Positions 18,252-26,951 are shown, counted from the stretch's first letter. The stretch is 64,000 nucleotides of DNA from Trinickia violacea (GCF_005280735.1 NZ_CP040078.1:2852001-2916000), one strand, 5' to 3'. Notes: a model not told the origin generated them from the sequence alone. Numbers and translations: made by a program.

Positions 18252-19918
18252 GGTGCGGTCGTAGTCAAATGTTGGTTGAGAGGCCATGGGAGCGGCGGGT
18301 CTGAGTCTGACGCGCCGAGGTCGACGTCGGCGATGGCTGCCTTGACCCGGCCCACGCTCGCGACGCCGACGGAGACCGACCTCAGCCCGCAAGCAAGCAG
18401 ATGCGGCAGCACGGCGGGATCAGCGGCCGCATCGCCACACAAGCTGACACCGATGCCGGCGCTCGCGCCATGGTGAACCACGTGCGCAATCAGGCGCAGC
18501 ACGCCGGGATTGAGCGGGTCCGCCAGCTCGCCGACCGCGCCGTTGTCGCGTCCTGCCGCCGTCACGTACTGCGTCAGGTCATTCGAGCCGATCGAATAGA
18601 AATCCGCGTCGAACACCTCCGGCGCAATCGCCGCGGCTGGCACTTCGATCATCACGCCCAACGGCGGGAGTTTGGCTGCGACGCCAGCTTGCCGCAACGC
18701 ACGCACCTCGTCATCGAACATCGCGCGCACTGCCTGGAGTTCGGCACGCACCGTCACCATCGGCACCATGACCTTCAGATCGCCATGCACGGCCGCCCGC
18801 GCCAGCGCGCGCAGCTGAATGCGAAAGATCTCCGGACGCGCAAGCGACAGACGCACGCCGCGCACGCCGAGAAACGGATTGCTTTCGCCGTCGATGGTCA
18901 GCCCGGCGATCGGTTTGTCCCCGCCGGCATCCAGTGTGCGGACGACTACGGGCCGCCCGGCCGCCCAATGAAGCAGGCGGCAATAGGCGCGATACTGAAT
19001 CTCCTCGGTGGGCAGCGCGGCGCGGTAGTCAAAGAGGAGCTCGGTGCGCACGAGGCCCACGCCGTCGCACGCACCGACATCGAACGTATCGAGCTCTGTC
19101 AGGTCGGCGACGTTGATGTTCACCGACACGGTCGTGCCGTCCAACGTGACCGCGGGCCGATGCGCGCGGCGCTCGATCGCGATGCGTTCGGCGGCGTCGT
19201 CTTCCTTGCGGACGCGGAACCGTTGCCGGTCTTCTTCGTCTGGCCCGACGATCACGCTGCCGCTCACGGCATCGACGAGAACTTCGTTCGCATCGGCAGG
19301 GATTTCGCCGTCAAGCCCAACGATCATCGGCACGCCTTTCGCACGCGCGAGCATCGCGACGTGACTGGTCGCGCTGCCCTCGGTCAGGACGATGGCGCTC
19401 GCGCGCGTCCAATCGATCGAGAGAAAGCGCGACGGCGACAGGTCCTTGCCGACGAGCACCGCGTCGGGCGGGAACGTCTCTTCGGGGCCGTCGCCGAGCA
19501 GGCAGGCAAGCACCCGATCCCGTAAGTCCATCAGATCCGAGGCTCGCGCCCGAAAGTATTCGCTCGCGGAGGTTGCATAGGTCTCGATTTCGTCATCCAA
19601 TGCGCCGCGCCATGCATCGTCTGCGGCGAGCCGCCCTTCCCGAATCGCGGCGTATATGGGCTCGCAAAGCTCGTCGTCTTCGATCAACGCGATCTGAAAT
19701 CCGATGATTTCGGCGCTGCGCTCATCCACGCATTGAACGAGCGCTCGCAGTTGATCGGCCGCGCACGCGATCGCCGCGCGCAAATCGGCGAGCTCCCGTG
19801 CGGAATCGGCCCGTGCAACGCGACGCCGGGTAGCGTCGACGCTCGCCGCGAGTCTCGTCTGCGGACCCGCCGCAAACCCGGCGGACGCAGGACGCCCTTT
19901 GAGCATAAGGTCAGCCAT
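18248..19918 (-). CDS. PTS enzyme I (phosphoenolpyruvate-protein phosphotransferase)
   Basis: The 556-residue protein has the EI layout: N-terminal HPr-binding region, the phospho-histidine His186 in GSATSHVAMLAR, and the PEP-binding barrel with GIGLxRTE-like (GVGLVRTELLF) and the SIGSNDLTQY motif. It transfers phosphate from PEP to HPr. In the Enterobacteria the DHA system's DhaM carries an EI-like domain fused; here it is a full separate EI. It overlaps the HPr gene by 8 bases. It may serve only the dha kinase; a general EI elsewhere is possible. Confidence 0.93.
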   Translation of the reverse strand: MADLMLKGRPASAGFAAGPQTRLAASVDATRRRVARADSARELADLRAAIACAADQLRALVQCVDERSAEIIGFQIALIEDDELCEPIYAAIREGRLAADDAWRGALDDEIETYATSASEYFRARASDLMDLRDRVLACLLGDGPEETFPPDAVLVGKDLSPSRFLSIDWTRASAIVLTEGSATSHVAMLARAKGVPMIVGLDGEIPADANEVLVDAVSGSVIVGPDEEDRQRFRVRKEDDAAERIAIERRAHRPAVTLDGTTVSVNINVADLTELDTFDVGACDGVGLVRTELLFDYRAALPTEEIQYRAYCRLLHWAAGRPVVVRTLDAGGDKPIAGLTIDGESNPFLGVRGVRLSLARPEIFRIQLRALARAAVHGDLKVMVPMVTVRAELQAVRAMFDDEVRALRQAGVAAKLPPLGVMIEVPAAAIAPEVFDADFYSIGSNDLTQYVTAAGRDNGAVGELADPLNPGVLRLIAHVVHHGASAGIGVSLCGDAAADPAVLPHLLACGLRSVSVGVASVGRVKAAIADVDLGASDSDPPLPWPLNQHLTTTAP

Positions 19919-20228
19919 TGCGGTCTTCCTCGGTCTTGCATAGATCGTCTTCGTCGAAATTGCGCTCGACGAGCGCGACCATCGCGGCGACAGCTTCGCT
20001 GGCCCCGTCGCCTTGCGCCCGGAAATACAGCGTGACGCCTGCCTCGGCCTGAAACGCCATCACCTTGACCGGGCTTTTCGCGTTGACCCACGGCCCGTCG
20101 GGGGAAGTTGCGATGTCGAGCGACCCGGAGAATGACTTCGCAAGCTGCGTGAGCTTGACGCTCGGCCGGGCGTGCAACCCCGTTGGGTTCAGCAAGTGCG
20201 CGCTTCCGATGACAACAGCGTCCGACAT
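19911..20228 (-). CDS. HPr-family phosphocarrier
   Basis: The 105-residue protein has the HPr active site His19 in GLHARPS and a Ser region (AKSPVKVMAF) equivalent to the regulatory Ser46 zone, though SPVKVM differs from the classic SIMGVM-type sequence. It relays phosphate from enzyme I to the EIIA-type DhaM. It lies directly between the DhaM EIIA and EI genes, so the three together replace the multidomain DhaM of enteric bacteria. Confidence 0.93.
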   Translation of the reverse strand: MSDAVVIGSAHLLNPTGLHARPSVKLTQLAKSFSGSLDIATSPDGPWVNAKSPVKVMAFQAEAGVTLYFRAQGDGASEAVAAMVALVERNFDEDDLCKTEEDRNG

Positions 20229-20243
20229 GTGTGGTTCTCTCGT

Positions 20244-20633
20244 TCAAAGTGGGTGAAATTCTTCCGCCATGCTCTTGACCTGCTCGAGTGATGCGCCGCC
20301 GGACGCCTCCGCGGCGGCAATGACGGCGCCTTCGACCAGAGGCGCATCGCAGAGGATGACTTTGTGCCGCTGGTGAGCGTCCAGCATTTCGATCGCCATT
20401 TCGCTGTTCGTCTCGGCGCCGCCAAGATCGACGAGGACGAGCACACCGGCATCCGACCATGCGCGGCCGATCGCGTCAACGATCGCACCGACGTCGGTGC
20501 CGAGGCCGCCGCTCGCGTTGCCCCCCGTATAGGCGACCGGCACACTGTCGCCCACCATTTGATGCACCATGTCCGCCGCTCCCTCGGCGACTTTCGCCGA
20601 ATGCGACACGATGACGATTCCGACGTTCGGCAC
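20244..20633 (-). CDS. dhaM: DhaM EIIA domain (phosphoryl donor to DhaL)
   Basis: From a GTG start the product is 129 residues, matching a single mannose-class EIIA domain as found at the N-terminus of DhaM. The active-site histidine is at residue 11 (IVIVSHSAKVAEG), and GGxGTDxGAIVDAI and LVDLGGAETNSEMA follow as in the family. I chose GTG at 20633 because upstream sequence is the dhaL coding end; GGAG within the dhaL end serves as ribosome site and only four bases separate the two genes. It passes phosphate from HPr to ADP bound on DhaL. Confidence 0.88.
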   Translation of the reverse strand: MPNVGIVIVSHSAKVAEGAADMVHQMVGDSVPVAYTGGNASGGLGTDVGAIVDAIGRAWSDAGVLVLVDLGGAETNSEMAIEMLDAHQRHKVILCDAPLVEGAVIAAAEASGGASLEQVKSMAEEFHPL

Positions 20634-20637
20634 GATG

Positions 20638-21240
20638 TCACTCTCCGAGAAAATCGCACAGCGTGGCAATAACCAGCGAGCAGGAACGCGCGCCGGGGTC
20701 CATGTGGCCGATCGAGCGCTCGCCGAGGAATGACGCTCGTCCACGCATCGCCCGCATCGGAATCGTTGCGTCGGCCGCGCTCGACGCCCTGCGTTTGACG
20801 CGTTCGAGCAAGTTGGGGGTGCCTTTGCTCAACTCCTCCCGCACCGGCACGAGCACGTCGAGCAGCGTCTTTTGCCCCGCCGACGATTTGCCCCGACGCT
20901 CCACGGCGGCGACGGCTGCATCGAACGCGTGACCCACGTCGATGAAGCCGGGCTCGGCGGGCAACTCCTTGCCGAACGTCATGAAGAACGTCCCATAGAG
21001 CGGCCCCGATGCGCCGCCGACCGTCAACACAAGCGACTTACCGACTTGGGTCAGCGCATCCGGGAGCGCCTGACGCGAAATGTCCGCGGCTAGCGCCTCG
21101 ACGGTTTCGAAGCCACGCTTCATGTTCAGCCCGTGGTCGCCGTCGCCTATCGCCTGGTCAAGCGCGGTCAGCTCTTCGACATGCGCGATCACTGCCTGCG
21201 CCACGGCATGAAGCAGCGCTTCGAGGGTTTCCGGTTCCAT
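20638..21240 (-). CDS. dhaL: PTS-type dihydroxyacetone kinase subunit DhaL
   Basis: The 200-residue helical-barrel protein has the metal/ADP motif GDGDHGLNM at residues 32-40, where the aspartates hold two Mg ions, and the GGASGPLYGTFF nucleotide loop. Length equals stand-alone DhaL proteins. It is the first gene of the leftward dha block, preceded by a 480-base gap with clustered inverted repeats. It transfers the phosphoryl group from its tightly bound nucleotide to DHA held on DhaK. Confidence 0.94.
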   Translation of the reverse strand: MEPETLEALLHAVAQAVIAHVEELTALDQAIGDGDHGLNMKRGFETVEALAADISRQALPDALTQVGKSLVLTVGGASGPLYGTFFMTFGKELPAEPGFIDVGHAFDAAVAAVERRGKSSAGQKTLLDVLVPVREELSKGTPNLLERVKRRASSAADATIPMRAMRGRASFLGERSIGHMDPGARSCSLVIATLCDFLGE

Positions 21241-21330
21241 TGCCTGTCTCCTGTTGTCCGTCGCCGCGCCAGCACATGCGCCACCGAACTCAGCCGAGTC
21301 CGCGCAGATGTGTGTATGGTGTGACGATGT

Positions 21331-21373
21331 GTTTAGTAATTTTCTTTGCGACTAAACTTTGAGCGAAGTTTAG
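21331..21373. promoter_or_regulatory. Overlapping inverted repeats with GTTTAGT half-sites upstream of dhaL
   Basis: GTTTAGT (21331-21337) faces ACTAAAC (21351-21357) across 13 bases, and CTAAACTT (21352-21359) faces AAGTTTAG (21366-21373) across 6 bases. The arms are perfect and the sites lie 90-135 bases before the dhaL start, where an operator for the dha operon would be expected. The binding protein is unknown. Confidence 0.6.
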
Positions 21374-21466
21374 CAGGCGAATCGCCGACTTGAAGTATGG
21401 GAAACCCTATATTTTTGGCAGGATACGACGCTGCGGCCATGCCGACAGGTCTGAAGCCACTTAACA

Positions 21467-21476
21467 AAAGTTTAGT
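21467..21476. promoter_or_regulatory. Additional AAAAGTTTAG half-site
   Basis: A fourth copy of the GTTTAGT half-site, here AAAAGTTTAGT, lies about 95 bases further from dhaL than the main pair. It may be an auxiliary operator. Confidence 0.4.
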
Positions 21477-21720
21477 GATCAGGGCGGGCCGGTGGATCTA
21501 CCTAAAGTAGCCTTACCGAAGTCGAGACGTGAACGTCAGCTGAGGCCGACAAGCAACACTTCAACATTGCGAATCGAATGGCTGGTCTTGGAGTGGGAAC
21601 CGGCGCCTGAATGTCTAAGCGGCGGTACGTGCGAAAGGCTACTCATGGCCCGACGGCCGCCCGAAATGTTTGGCAGTGGACGCGCGTCAAGTTGCTTCGC
21701 TTGGCGGGCATCCAGGCGAT

Positions 21721-22419
21721 TTAGCCTTCTCTACGTCGGCGGTCTTCCTGGGCGCGCCACGCCTTGACAAGCTGCCGACGATTGCGTGAATAGCGGTCGT
21801 CCAGGAAAGTGGCCTTTGCGATCCGGTCGATGCGGAACAGACGAAAGCCCTCGCGTAGCTCGCACCATGCCGCAATGAACCTTCGGGACTCGACGAAGCC
21901 AAGCATGATTGGCCAAATGGTTCGCTCCGAAGGAGCGCCGGCTTGATCCGTGTACACAATGAGCATCTTGCGCTGCTCGCGCATTGATTGCCGAACTCGT
22001 GCCAAATCGAGGACTGATGTGTCCTCCTTCTGACGACCGACATAGAGCGCCTCATCGTCCAAGGCTCGCCGCAGCTCAGGAGGAAGGACACCGCTGATTT
22101 TGGCGAGCGCGTTCCGAGCCGCGAGCGCCAAATCGTCGTCGGTCTGATGGCTGACCCACTGCGTGCCTGCTACGAGCGCTTGCAGTTCTTCCTCAGTAAA
22201 GGACAGGGGGGGCAGAAGGAACCCCGGTCGAAGAATGTAGCCGATGCCGGGCGCGCCATCGATGTCAGCCCCCATAGCTTGTAGCGTGGCGATGTCGCGG
22301 CGGATCGTACGTAGCGACACGCCAGTTTCGCACGCCAGTACCTCGCCGGACACCGTTCCACGGTGTCGGCGAAGTACCTGCATGAGGTCGAACAATCGGT
22401 GGCTTCGTGACACGCTCAA
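21721..22419 (-). CDS. YafY-type HTH and WYL-domain transcriptional regulator
   Basis: The 232-residue protein has an N-terminal HTH_11/DeoR-like winged helix (residues about 6-55, with SLRTIRRDIATLQAMGADI) and a WYL-type domain after residue 130. WYL regulators respond to nucleotides or other ligands and often control stress genes. It overlaps by 4 bases the oxidoreductase gene upstream, so the two are an operon and it may autoregulate it. Confidence 0.88.
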   Translation of the reverse strand: MSVSRSHRLFDLMQVLRRHRGTVSGEVLACETGVSLRTIRRDIATLQAMGADIDGAPGIGYILRPGFLLPPLSFTEEELQALVAGTQWVSHQTDDDLALAARNALAKISGVLPPELRRALDDEALYVGRQKEDTSVLDLARVRQSMREQRKMLIVYTDQAGAPSERTIWPIMLGFVESRRFIAAWCELREGFRLFRIDRIAKATFLDDRYSRNRRQLVKAWRAQEDRRRREG

Positions 22420-23348
22420 TCCATCACAACAAGGCCCTTCCCGCCAAGCTTACGCCCCCCTTCCAGCGCAGTAACCAATCGGATCGCTTCGGTCAGAGGC
22501 ACAGTCTCGGCGACAGGGAGCCGAACTTTTCCTTCCTTGGCGGCACGAGCGAGGCCATCGAGAATCTCAGCCCGCGGTGTACAGACAATCGGCTTCAGTC
22601 GTTGGTTGATGATCGAACGGATGAACTTGCCTGGGGTTGGGTTAATGTCCAGGAACTTGCCATTCTTGTCCAGCAGGCTGAGCCCCATAGCAGTTGTCAT
22701 CGTGGCGGCCGTGTCGTAGACCACATCGAAGCGCTTGCCTGTCGTTGACAAATCGGTTGTCCGATAGTCGAAGACAGCTTGAACACCAAGGGACCGCGCC
22801 CTTTCCATTGCTTCTGCGCTGCAACTGCCTGCAACCGTGGCCCCCAGCATCAACGCGATCTGAACCGTTGCTTCGCCCACCGCGCCGGTACAGCCATTAA
22901 CGAAGACACGCCTGCCCGCTTTCAGCTTGGCCTTGTCGACCAGGCCGTTCCAGGCTGTGACGCCCGGAGTGCCAAGGCAAGCCGCATCTTCGAAGGAAAC
23001 GTTGTCAGGCTTCTTGGCAAGGAACGTTTCGTTGGTGACCACGGCGTGGCCGAGCGCGCCACTTTCCTTGATCCGGGCAAGACCGAATACGGCATCACCA
23101 GGCTTGAAGCGCGTCACACCTGGGCCGACCGAGATGACTATCCCAGAGAGGTCGCTGCCCATCGCACGCGGGAAGACCTTGCCGGTGACCATCTTGAGAT
23201 AGCCGTTGCGCACCTTCCAGTCAATGGGATTGATGGCGGCGAACTTGACCTTCACCGCGACCTCGCCTTTGCGCGGTTCATCCAACTCGAAGTCTTCGAG
23301 GCGCATCAACTCCGGGCCGCCGTACTCAGCGTATTGGATACGTTTCAT
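22416..23348 (-). CDS. NAD(P)-dependent quinone/zinc-less alcohol dehydrogenase family oxidoreductase
   Basis: The 310-residue MDR-family protein has the GroES-like N-terminal part (residues 1-120) and the Rossmann motif VNGCTGAVGEATVQIALMLG near residue 150. Zinc ligands are absent, as in quinone oxidoreductases (QOR) and enoyl reductases. It probably reduces quinones or enones with NADPH. It precedes the WYL regulator (4-base overlap) and follows the SnoaL-like gene with an 11-base gap, suggesting a three-gene leftward operon. Confidence 0.88.
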   Translation of the reverse strand: MKRIQYAEYGGPELMRLEDFELDEPRKGEVAVKVKFAAINPIDWKVRNGYLKMVTGKVFPRAMGSDLSGIVISVGPGVTRFKPGDAVFGLARIKESGALGHAVVTNETFLAKKPDNVSFEDAACLGTPGVTAWNGLVDKAKLKAGRRVFVNGCTGAVGEATVQIALMLGATVAGSCSAEAMERARSLGVQAVFDYRTTDLSTTGKRFDVVYDTAATMTTAMGLSLLDKNGKFLDINPTPGKFIRSIINQRLKPIVCTPRAEILDGLARAAKEGKVRLPVAETVPLTEAIRLVTALEGGRKLGGKGLVVMD

Positions 23349-23359
23349 ATTCGTCGCGT

Positions 23360-23737
23360 TCAGTGCGGCTGGACCGTTGCCATGTATGCAGCGAACGGCG
23401 TGGCGTCGTAGATCACGTCTGTGGAGGCGAGCTTGCCGTCCTTGACTTTGATGAATTCAGCGACCTTCGAGTGCGGTACCGGATGCGTTTCGACGTCGTA
23501 GACCACCACGGCCTCTTCGTCGTCGCCATGGACAGTGAGGACCGTCAGGTTCTTGATCATTTGAGCGAACCCATACTGGAAGTCCCTGAAGCCATCGATA
23601 CCGGTGATTTGCCCGATTGGCGATGTGCAGACGACATCCTCGGCCGAGATGGAGATGATCGTTTCGAGATCCTTCTTCGCCATCGCTTCGACGTAGGTGC
23701 GAGCGATTTGCAGAGCATTGGCGTTGGCTTTAGACAT
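23360..23737 (-). CDS. SnoaL-like / NTF2-fold protein
   Basis: The 125-residue protein shows the pattern of the NTF2-like superfamily: an N-terminal helix with VEAMAKKDLETIISISAEDVV, then beta strands ending FIKVKDGKLASTDVIYD. Such small cone-shaped proteins bind or isomerise hydrophobic substrates. It is the first gene of the operon with the quinone oxidoreductase and WYL regulator. Function unknown. Confidence 0.8.
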   Translation of the reverse strand: MSKANANALQIARTYVEAMAKKDLETIISISAEDVVCTSPIGQITGIDGFRDFQYGFAQMIKNLTVLTVHGDDEEAVVVYDVETHPVPHSKVAEFIKVKDGKLASTDVIYDATPFAAYMATVQPH

Positions 23738-23938
23738 GATGGTTTCCTTTCGTTGGATAAGAAAACTCAGTCTAGGCCACCATAGTGACAGATTCTGGCA
23801 CCAGTGTTGACGCTCGTGCGTTCAGCGGAGGGCATGCGGCGGATTGCGGGTGACGAACTGAAGTCCGAATGTCCGAGCTAGCGCCGTAGCGAACGACTCT
23901 TTGTGGCCGAGTACCGTCCGACGCGACTGGCGCCATCA

Positions 23939-24346
23939 TCATCCCGCCTTTGACTTGGCCACTTTGGCTTTGCGCCCACGCGAAGTGGGCTTTACCGGCA
24001 CGCTCCGTCCATACTCATTCCACCAGGCCGTTAGTGCCTCCATCGTGGGCCCAAGCCCGCGGGCCTTCTGAGTGATCTCGTACTCCACGCGCGGAGGTAC
24101 TTCCGCGAATACGGTGCGCAACACCAAGCCATCCGCCTCCAGCTCACGAAGCTGCGCCGTCAGCATGTGCTGTGTGATGCCGGGAATTGCCTTTCTCAAC
24201 TCGCCGAAGCGATAGATACGCTGGTTGAGCAGCCACATGATTTCGAGCTTCCACTTGCCGGAAAGAAGCGCGAAGGCACGCCGCATTTCATCGTGCATGT
24301 TGATCTCGTCATCGCCATTAGTCTGGTTTTTCATACTAAGTGCCAT
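23939..24346 (-). CDS. HxlR-family transcriptional regulator
   Basis: The 135-residue protein holds the HxlR winged helix: LLSGKWKLEIMWLLN near residue 28, RFGELRKAIPGITQHMLTAQLRELEADGLV, then the wing VEYEITQKARGL. The Lys/Ala-rich tail is longer than usual. The typical redox cysteine near the N-terminus is absent. The start is uncertain (Met at 24346, or a few codons in). It is divergent from the DoxX-SDR pair, its likely targets. Confidence 0.88.
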   Translation of the reverse strand: MALSMKNQTNGDDEINMHDEMRRAFALLSGKWKLEIMWLLNQRIYRFGELRKAIPGITQHMLTAQLRELEADGLVLRTVFAEVPPRVEYEITQKARGLGPTMEALTAWWNEYGRSVPVKPTSRGRKAKVAKSKAG

Positions 24347-24427
24347 TTTTTCATCCTACTTGCGAGATTTCATCTTAGGCGACATTCTCGTGCCTAATCG
24401 ATCGAATGACTCGCAAAGGAAGACTTC

Positions 24428-24841
24428 ATGCTTGAGAACTCTGTGTATTGGATCAGCACAGCACTGTTATCGCTGTTGTATCTGGTCTCCGCCCATCTGT
24501 ACCTGACCAAACGAGACCATGTGAAACAGGCTCAAGTCGCGCTGGGCTACTCCGCCGATCATCTCGTGCCCCTCATGATCGTCGTAAAGATCATGGCCCC
24601 TGTCGCCATCCTCTCGCGGTTGAGTGTTCCCCTCAGTGATTTGGCCTATGCCGGCATGTTCTATCACCTGATCTTGTCCGGCATGGCACATCTCGCGGTG
24701 CGCAATCTCAAGGCGGCCGTGCCTGCAATCGTAGGTCTGGTGCTCCTCGCAACCTCATTCGTCATGCAAAACACTGCTCGCCAGGCTCCGTCGCCGTATG
24801 CGCCGTTCCTCGCGCAGCCCATCCACCAAAGCTTCAACTGA
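24428..24841 (+). CDS. DoxX-like small membrane protein
   Basis: The 137-residue product has four hydrophobic segments (about residues 5-25, 45-65, 72-90, 95-112) and resembles the DoxX-like family of membrane proteins linked to oxidoreductases. It is divergent from the HxlR gene and six bases upstream of an SDR gene, forming an apparent two-gene unit. Function unknown. Confidence 0.75.
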   Translation: MLENSVYWISTALLSLLYLVSAHLYLTKRDHVKQAQVALGYSADHLVPLMIVVKIMAPVAILSRLSVPLSDLAYAGMFYHLILSGMAHLAVRNLKAAVPAIVGLVLLATSFVMQNTARQAPSPYAPFLAQPIHQSFN

Positions 24842-24853
24842 ACGGAGATGTTT

Positions 24854-25597
24854 ATGGGCCGACTTAACGGAAAAGTAGCCATCGTCACGGGCGCCGGTCG
24901 AGGAATCGGTCGCGCTACCGCGAAACTGTTCGCAGCGGAAGGCGCCAAAGTAGCGGTTCTTTCACTCACCCCCGCCAATGTGGATGCGGTCGTCGCGGAC
25001 ATCAAGGCTTCCGGCGGCACGGCGCTCGGCGTGCCGTGCGACATCAGCGACGCCGAACAAATCAAGGCGGCGGTAGAAAAGGTCGTCGATTCCTACGGCG
25101 GCATCGACGTTCTCGTGAACAACGCCTTCGACCCCACCGTTCCCTTCTCGTCCATCATCGACCTCTCGGTGGAACAATTGCAGCGCAATTTCGAGGTCGG
25201 CCCAATTGCCTATCTGCGCACGATGCAGGCTTGCTATCCCCACCTCAAGGCGAGCGGTGAAGGCAGGGTCATCAATTTTGGCTCGATGGCGGGCGTCGTG
25301 GGCCTCGTGGGTTACGGCCCGTACAGCATGGCGAAAGAGGCGGTGCGCGCCCTGACGCGAACCGCAGCGAAAGAATGGGGCGCCGATAACATCACGGTGA
25401 ACAATGTTCTACCGGTCGCTGAAACTTGGGATAAGGACGTCAACGTGCCCGCCCCGACCAATCCGCTCGGCCGCTACGGGTCGCCGGACGATGACATCGC
25501 GCCCGTCGTCCTTTTCCTGGCGAGCAAGGATGCGCAGTTCCTGACGGGTTACAGTCTCACCCCTGACGGAGGCTCGATCATCGACAGCGCACGGTAA
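24854..25597 (+). CDS. SDR-family oxidoreductase
   Basis: The 247-residue classical SDR has TGAGRGIG at residues 12-19, NNAF in place of NNAG near residue 88 and the catalytic YSMAK. The C-terminus (LTGYSLTPDGGS) is standard. I prefer the ATG at 24854 over the one two codons upstream because GGAG is then at normal spacing. It follows the DoxX-like gene and is probably controlled by the divergent HxlR regulator. Substrate unknown. Confidence 0.86.
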   Translation: MGRLNGKVAIVTGAGRGIGRATAKLFAAEGAKVAVLSLTPANVDAVVADIKASGGTALGVPCDISDAEQIKAAVEKVVDSYGGIDVLVNNAFDPTVPFSSIIDLSVEQLQRNFEVGPIAYLRTMQACYPHLKASGEGRVINFGSMAGVVGLVGYGPYSMAKEAVRALTRTAAKEWGADNITVNNVLPVAETWDKDVNVPAPTNPLGRYGSPDDDIAPVVLFLASKDAQFLTGYSLTPDGGSIIDSAR

Positions 25598-25879
25598 TCC
25601 ACGTCGACTTTGGCCTAGCAGCAATTTGACGGCTCTGAATTTTCGCCCCACCGCCAAGGGCGAGTAGCGCGACTAGGACAGTCAAGGCAATCTAGCAATG
25701 CCAACAGAAAACAATCCGGGCGAAAGTTACCTGACCTTCAAGCTAGTGCTAGTTAAGGCAAAAGAATAGCGGCAACTGCGCCGTGCACGATCGTGCTCTT
25801 GCCCTCCTGCTGCGCGCAGTTGCCGGGCGGCCCGGCTGAAGCGATCATTTGCGGCAACGCATTGAACGGAGGTCTGACA

Positions 25880-26692
25880 ATGTCAGCGTTGACGAAGATT
25901 CGAGGATTCGTTGTGGCGCTGGCGCTCATTGGCTTGGCGGCGCATGCGCAGACCACCGACTTCTGGGGAACGCGTCTTCCCGTTCAGCCGACGCAGTTCA
26001 TTTTCGGCTACGGCTCGCTCATCAACACGTCATCGCGCGACGCCACGGTCGGCAAGCCGGTTGCGGCGATTCCGGTGCGCGTTTCAGCGGCGTTCGGCTA
26101 CGTGCGAAGCTGGAGCGACCGCGCGCCCTCAGGGTTCACTGCGCTCGGCCTGCGGCGTCCGTTCAAGGGCGAAGCGCCGATGACGATCAATGGAGTGATC
26201 TATCCCGTTGTCGGCAACGACATGTCCGCGTTCGACGAGCGCGAGAAGGGATACGTGCGCGTCGAGGTGCCGCGCGCGCTCATCGAGGCCGTGTCATGGC
26301 AGCCGCTGCCGGCGCAGGGGACTGTCTGGGTCTACGTGCCGAAGGCCGAAGGCAAAGCACCGGGCGAAGGGCTTCCGGTGCCGGACGCGAGGTATCCGCT
26401 CGTCGAGTCGTATATCGATGTTGTTATTGAGGGCGGGCTCGAGTACGGGCCGGAATTCGCGCGCGAGATTATTGAGACGACCCGAGACTGGAGTCCCTAC
26501 TGGCTCAACGACCGCACTCTCGCACGCCGGCCATGGGTGTTCGATAAACAGTTCGAGGAGGTCGATGCACTGCTCGCGAGATCGGCGCCCTGCTTCGCGC
26601 AGCGGGCCTTCTCCGAGGACTATGCCGCCGAGAGTGCGGCGGTCGCCAAACGGAAAGGCGACGTGTGCCTTCGGGAGGAGTACGGTCGCTAG
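25880..26692 (+). CDS. Exported gamma-glutamylcyclotransferase-like protein
   Basis: The 270-residue product has a signal peptide (MSALTKIRGFVVALALIG..., cleavage near residue 24 after AHA) and a GGCT/AIG2-like domain starting with the diagnostic FGYGSL loop near residue 41. Cytoplasmic members cyclise gamma-glutamyl amino acids or peptides; an exported version would act on periplasmic substrates. The start is backed by CGGAGG at good distance; the longer open frame upstream is not protein-like. Activity is inferred from the fold only. Confidence 0.8.
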   Translation: MSALTKIRGFVVALALIGLAAHAQTTDFWGTRLPVQPTQFIFGYGSLINTSSRDATVGKPVAAIPVRVSAAFGYVRSWSDRAPSGFTALGLRRPFKGEAPMTINGVIYPVVGNDMSAFDEREKGYVRVEVPRALIEAVSWQPLPAQGTVWVYVPKAEGKAPGEGLPVPDARYPLVESYIDVVIEGGLEYGPEFAREIIETTRDWSPYWLNDRTLARRPWVFDKQFEEVDALLARSAPCFAQRAFSEDYAAESAAVAKRKGDVCLREEYGR

Positions 26693-26951
26693 AGCGCTCG
26701 CTTTCAGCTCCAATCCTCTATGTCGTGCTTGCTTTTGTTGCGGTAGACGATCAGCGTCACGACGCTCGGCTCCCTGTTCATCGCGCATGGAAAGGCTGCT
26801 GACTGGGGCGGAACCGACGCTCGACTGTCGGTTCGCCTGTGCCGGCGAGTGACTCTTCCTGGCCGCGAGTGAGCCTCCGTCAGGTCCGCCAAAAGCGACC
26901 GTCGGGGGTGGCAACACAATCGAACTCCCATCATCCCTGAGGGAGTCTGTC

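Larger units (their letters stand above)
21241..21720. other. Control region between dhaL and the WYL regulator
   Basis: This 480-base gap has a lower GC content than its flanks around 21330-21475. It holds the GTTTAG repeats and presumably the dha promoter. The short frames it contains show no family resemblance. Confidence 0.6.

Noticed and set aside
18401..19525. 374-codon plus-strand frame opposite enzyme I
   Set aside because: Composition is Arg/His/Ala-rich and the region codes for a well-supported enzyme I on the other strand.
21492..21767. 91-codon frame in the dha/WYL gap
   Set aside because: No family resemblance, overlaps the WYL regulator end, and the composition resembles shadow frames.
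26704..26934. Minus-strand frame ending in a plausible-looking C-terminus (SVVTLIVYRNKSKHDIEDWS)
   Set aside because: Only about 25 residues look protein-like, with no family match and no ribosome site; too little to call a gene or remnant.
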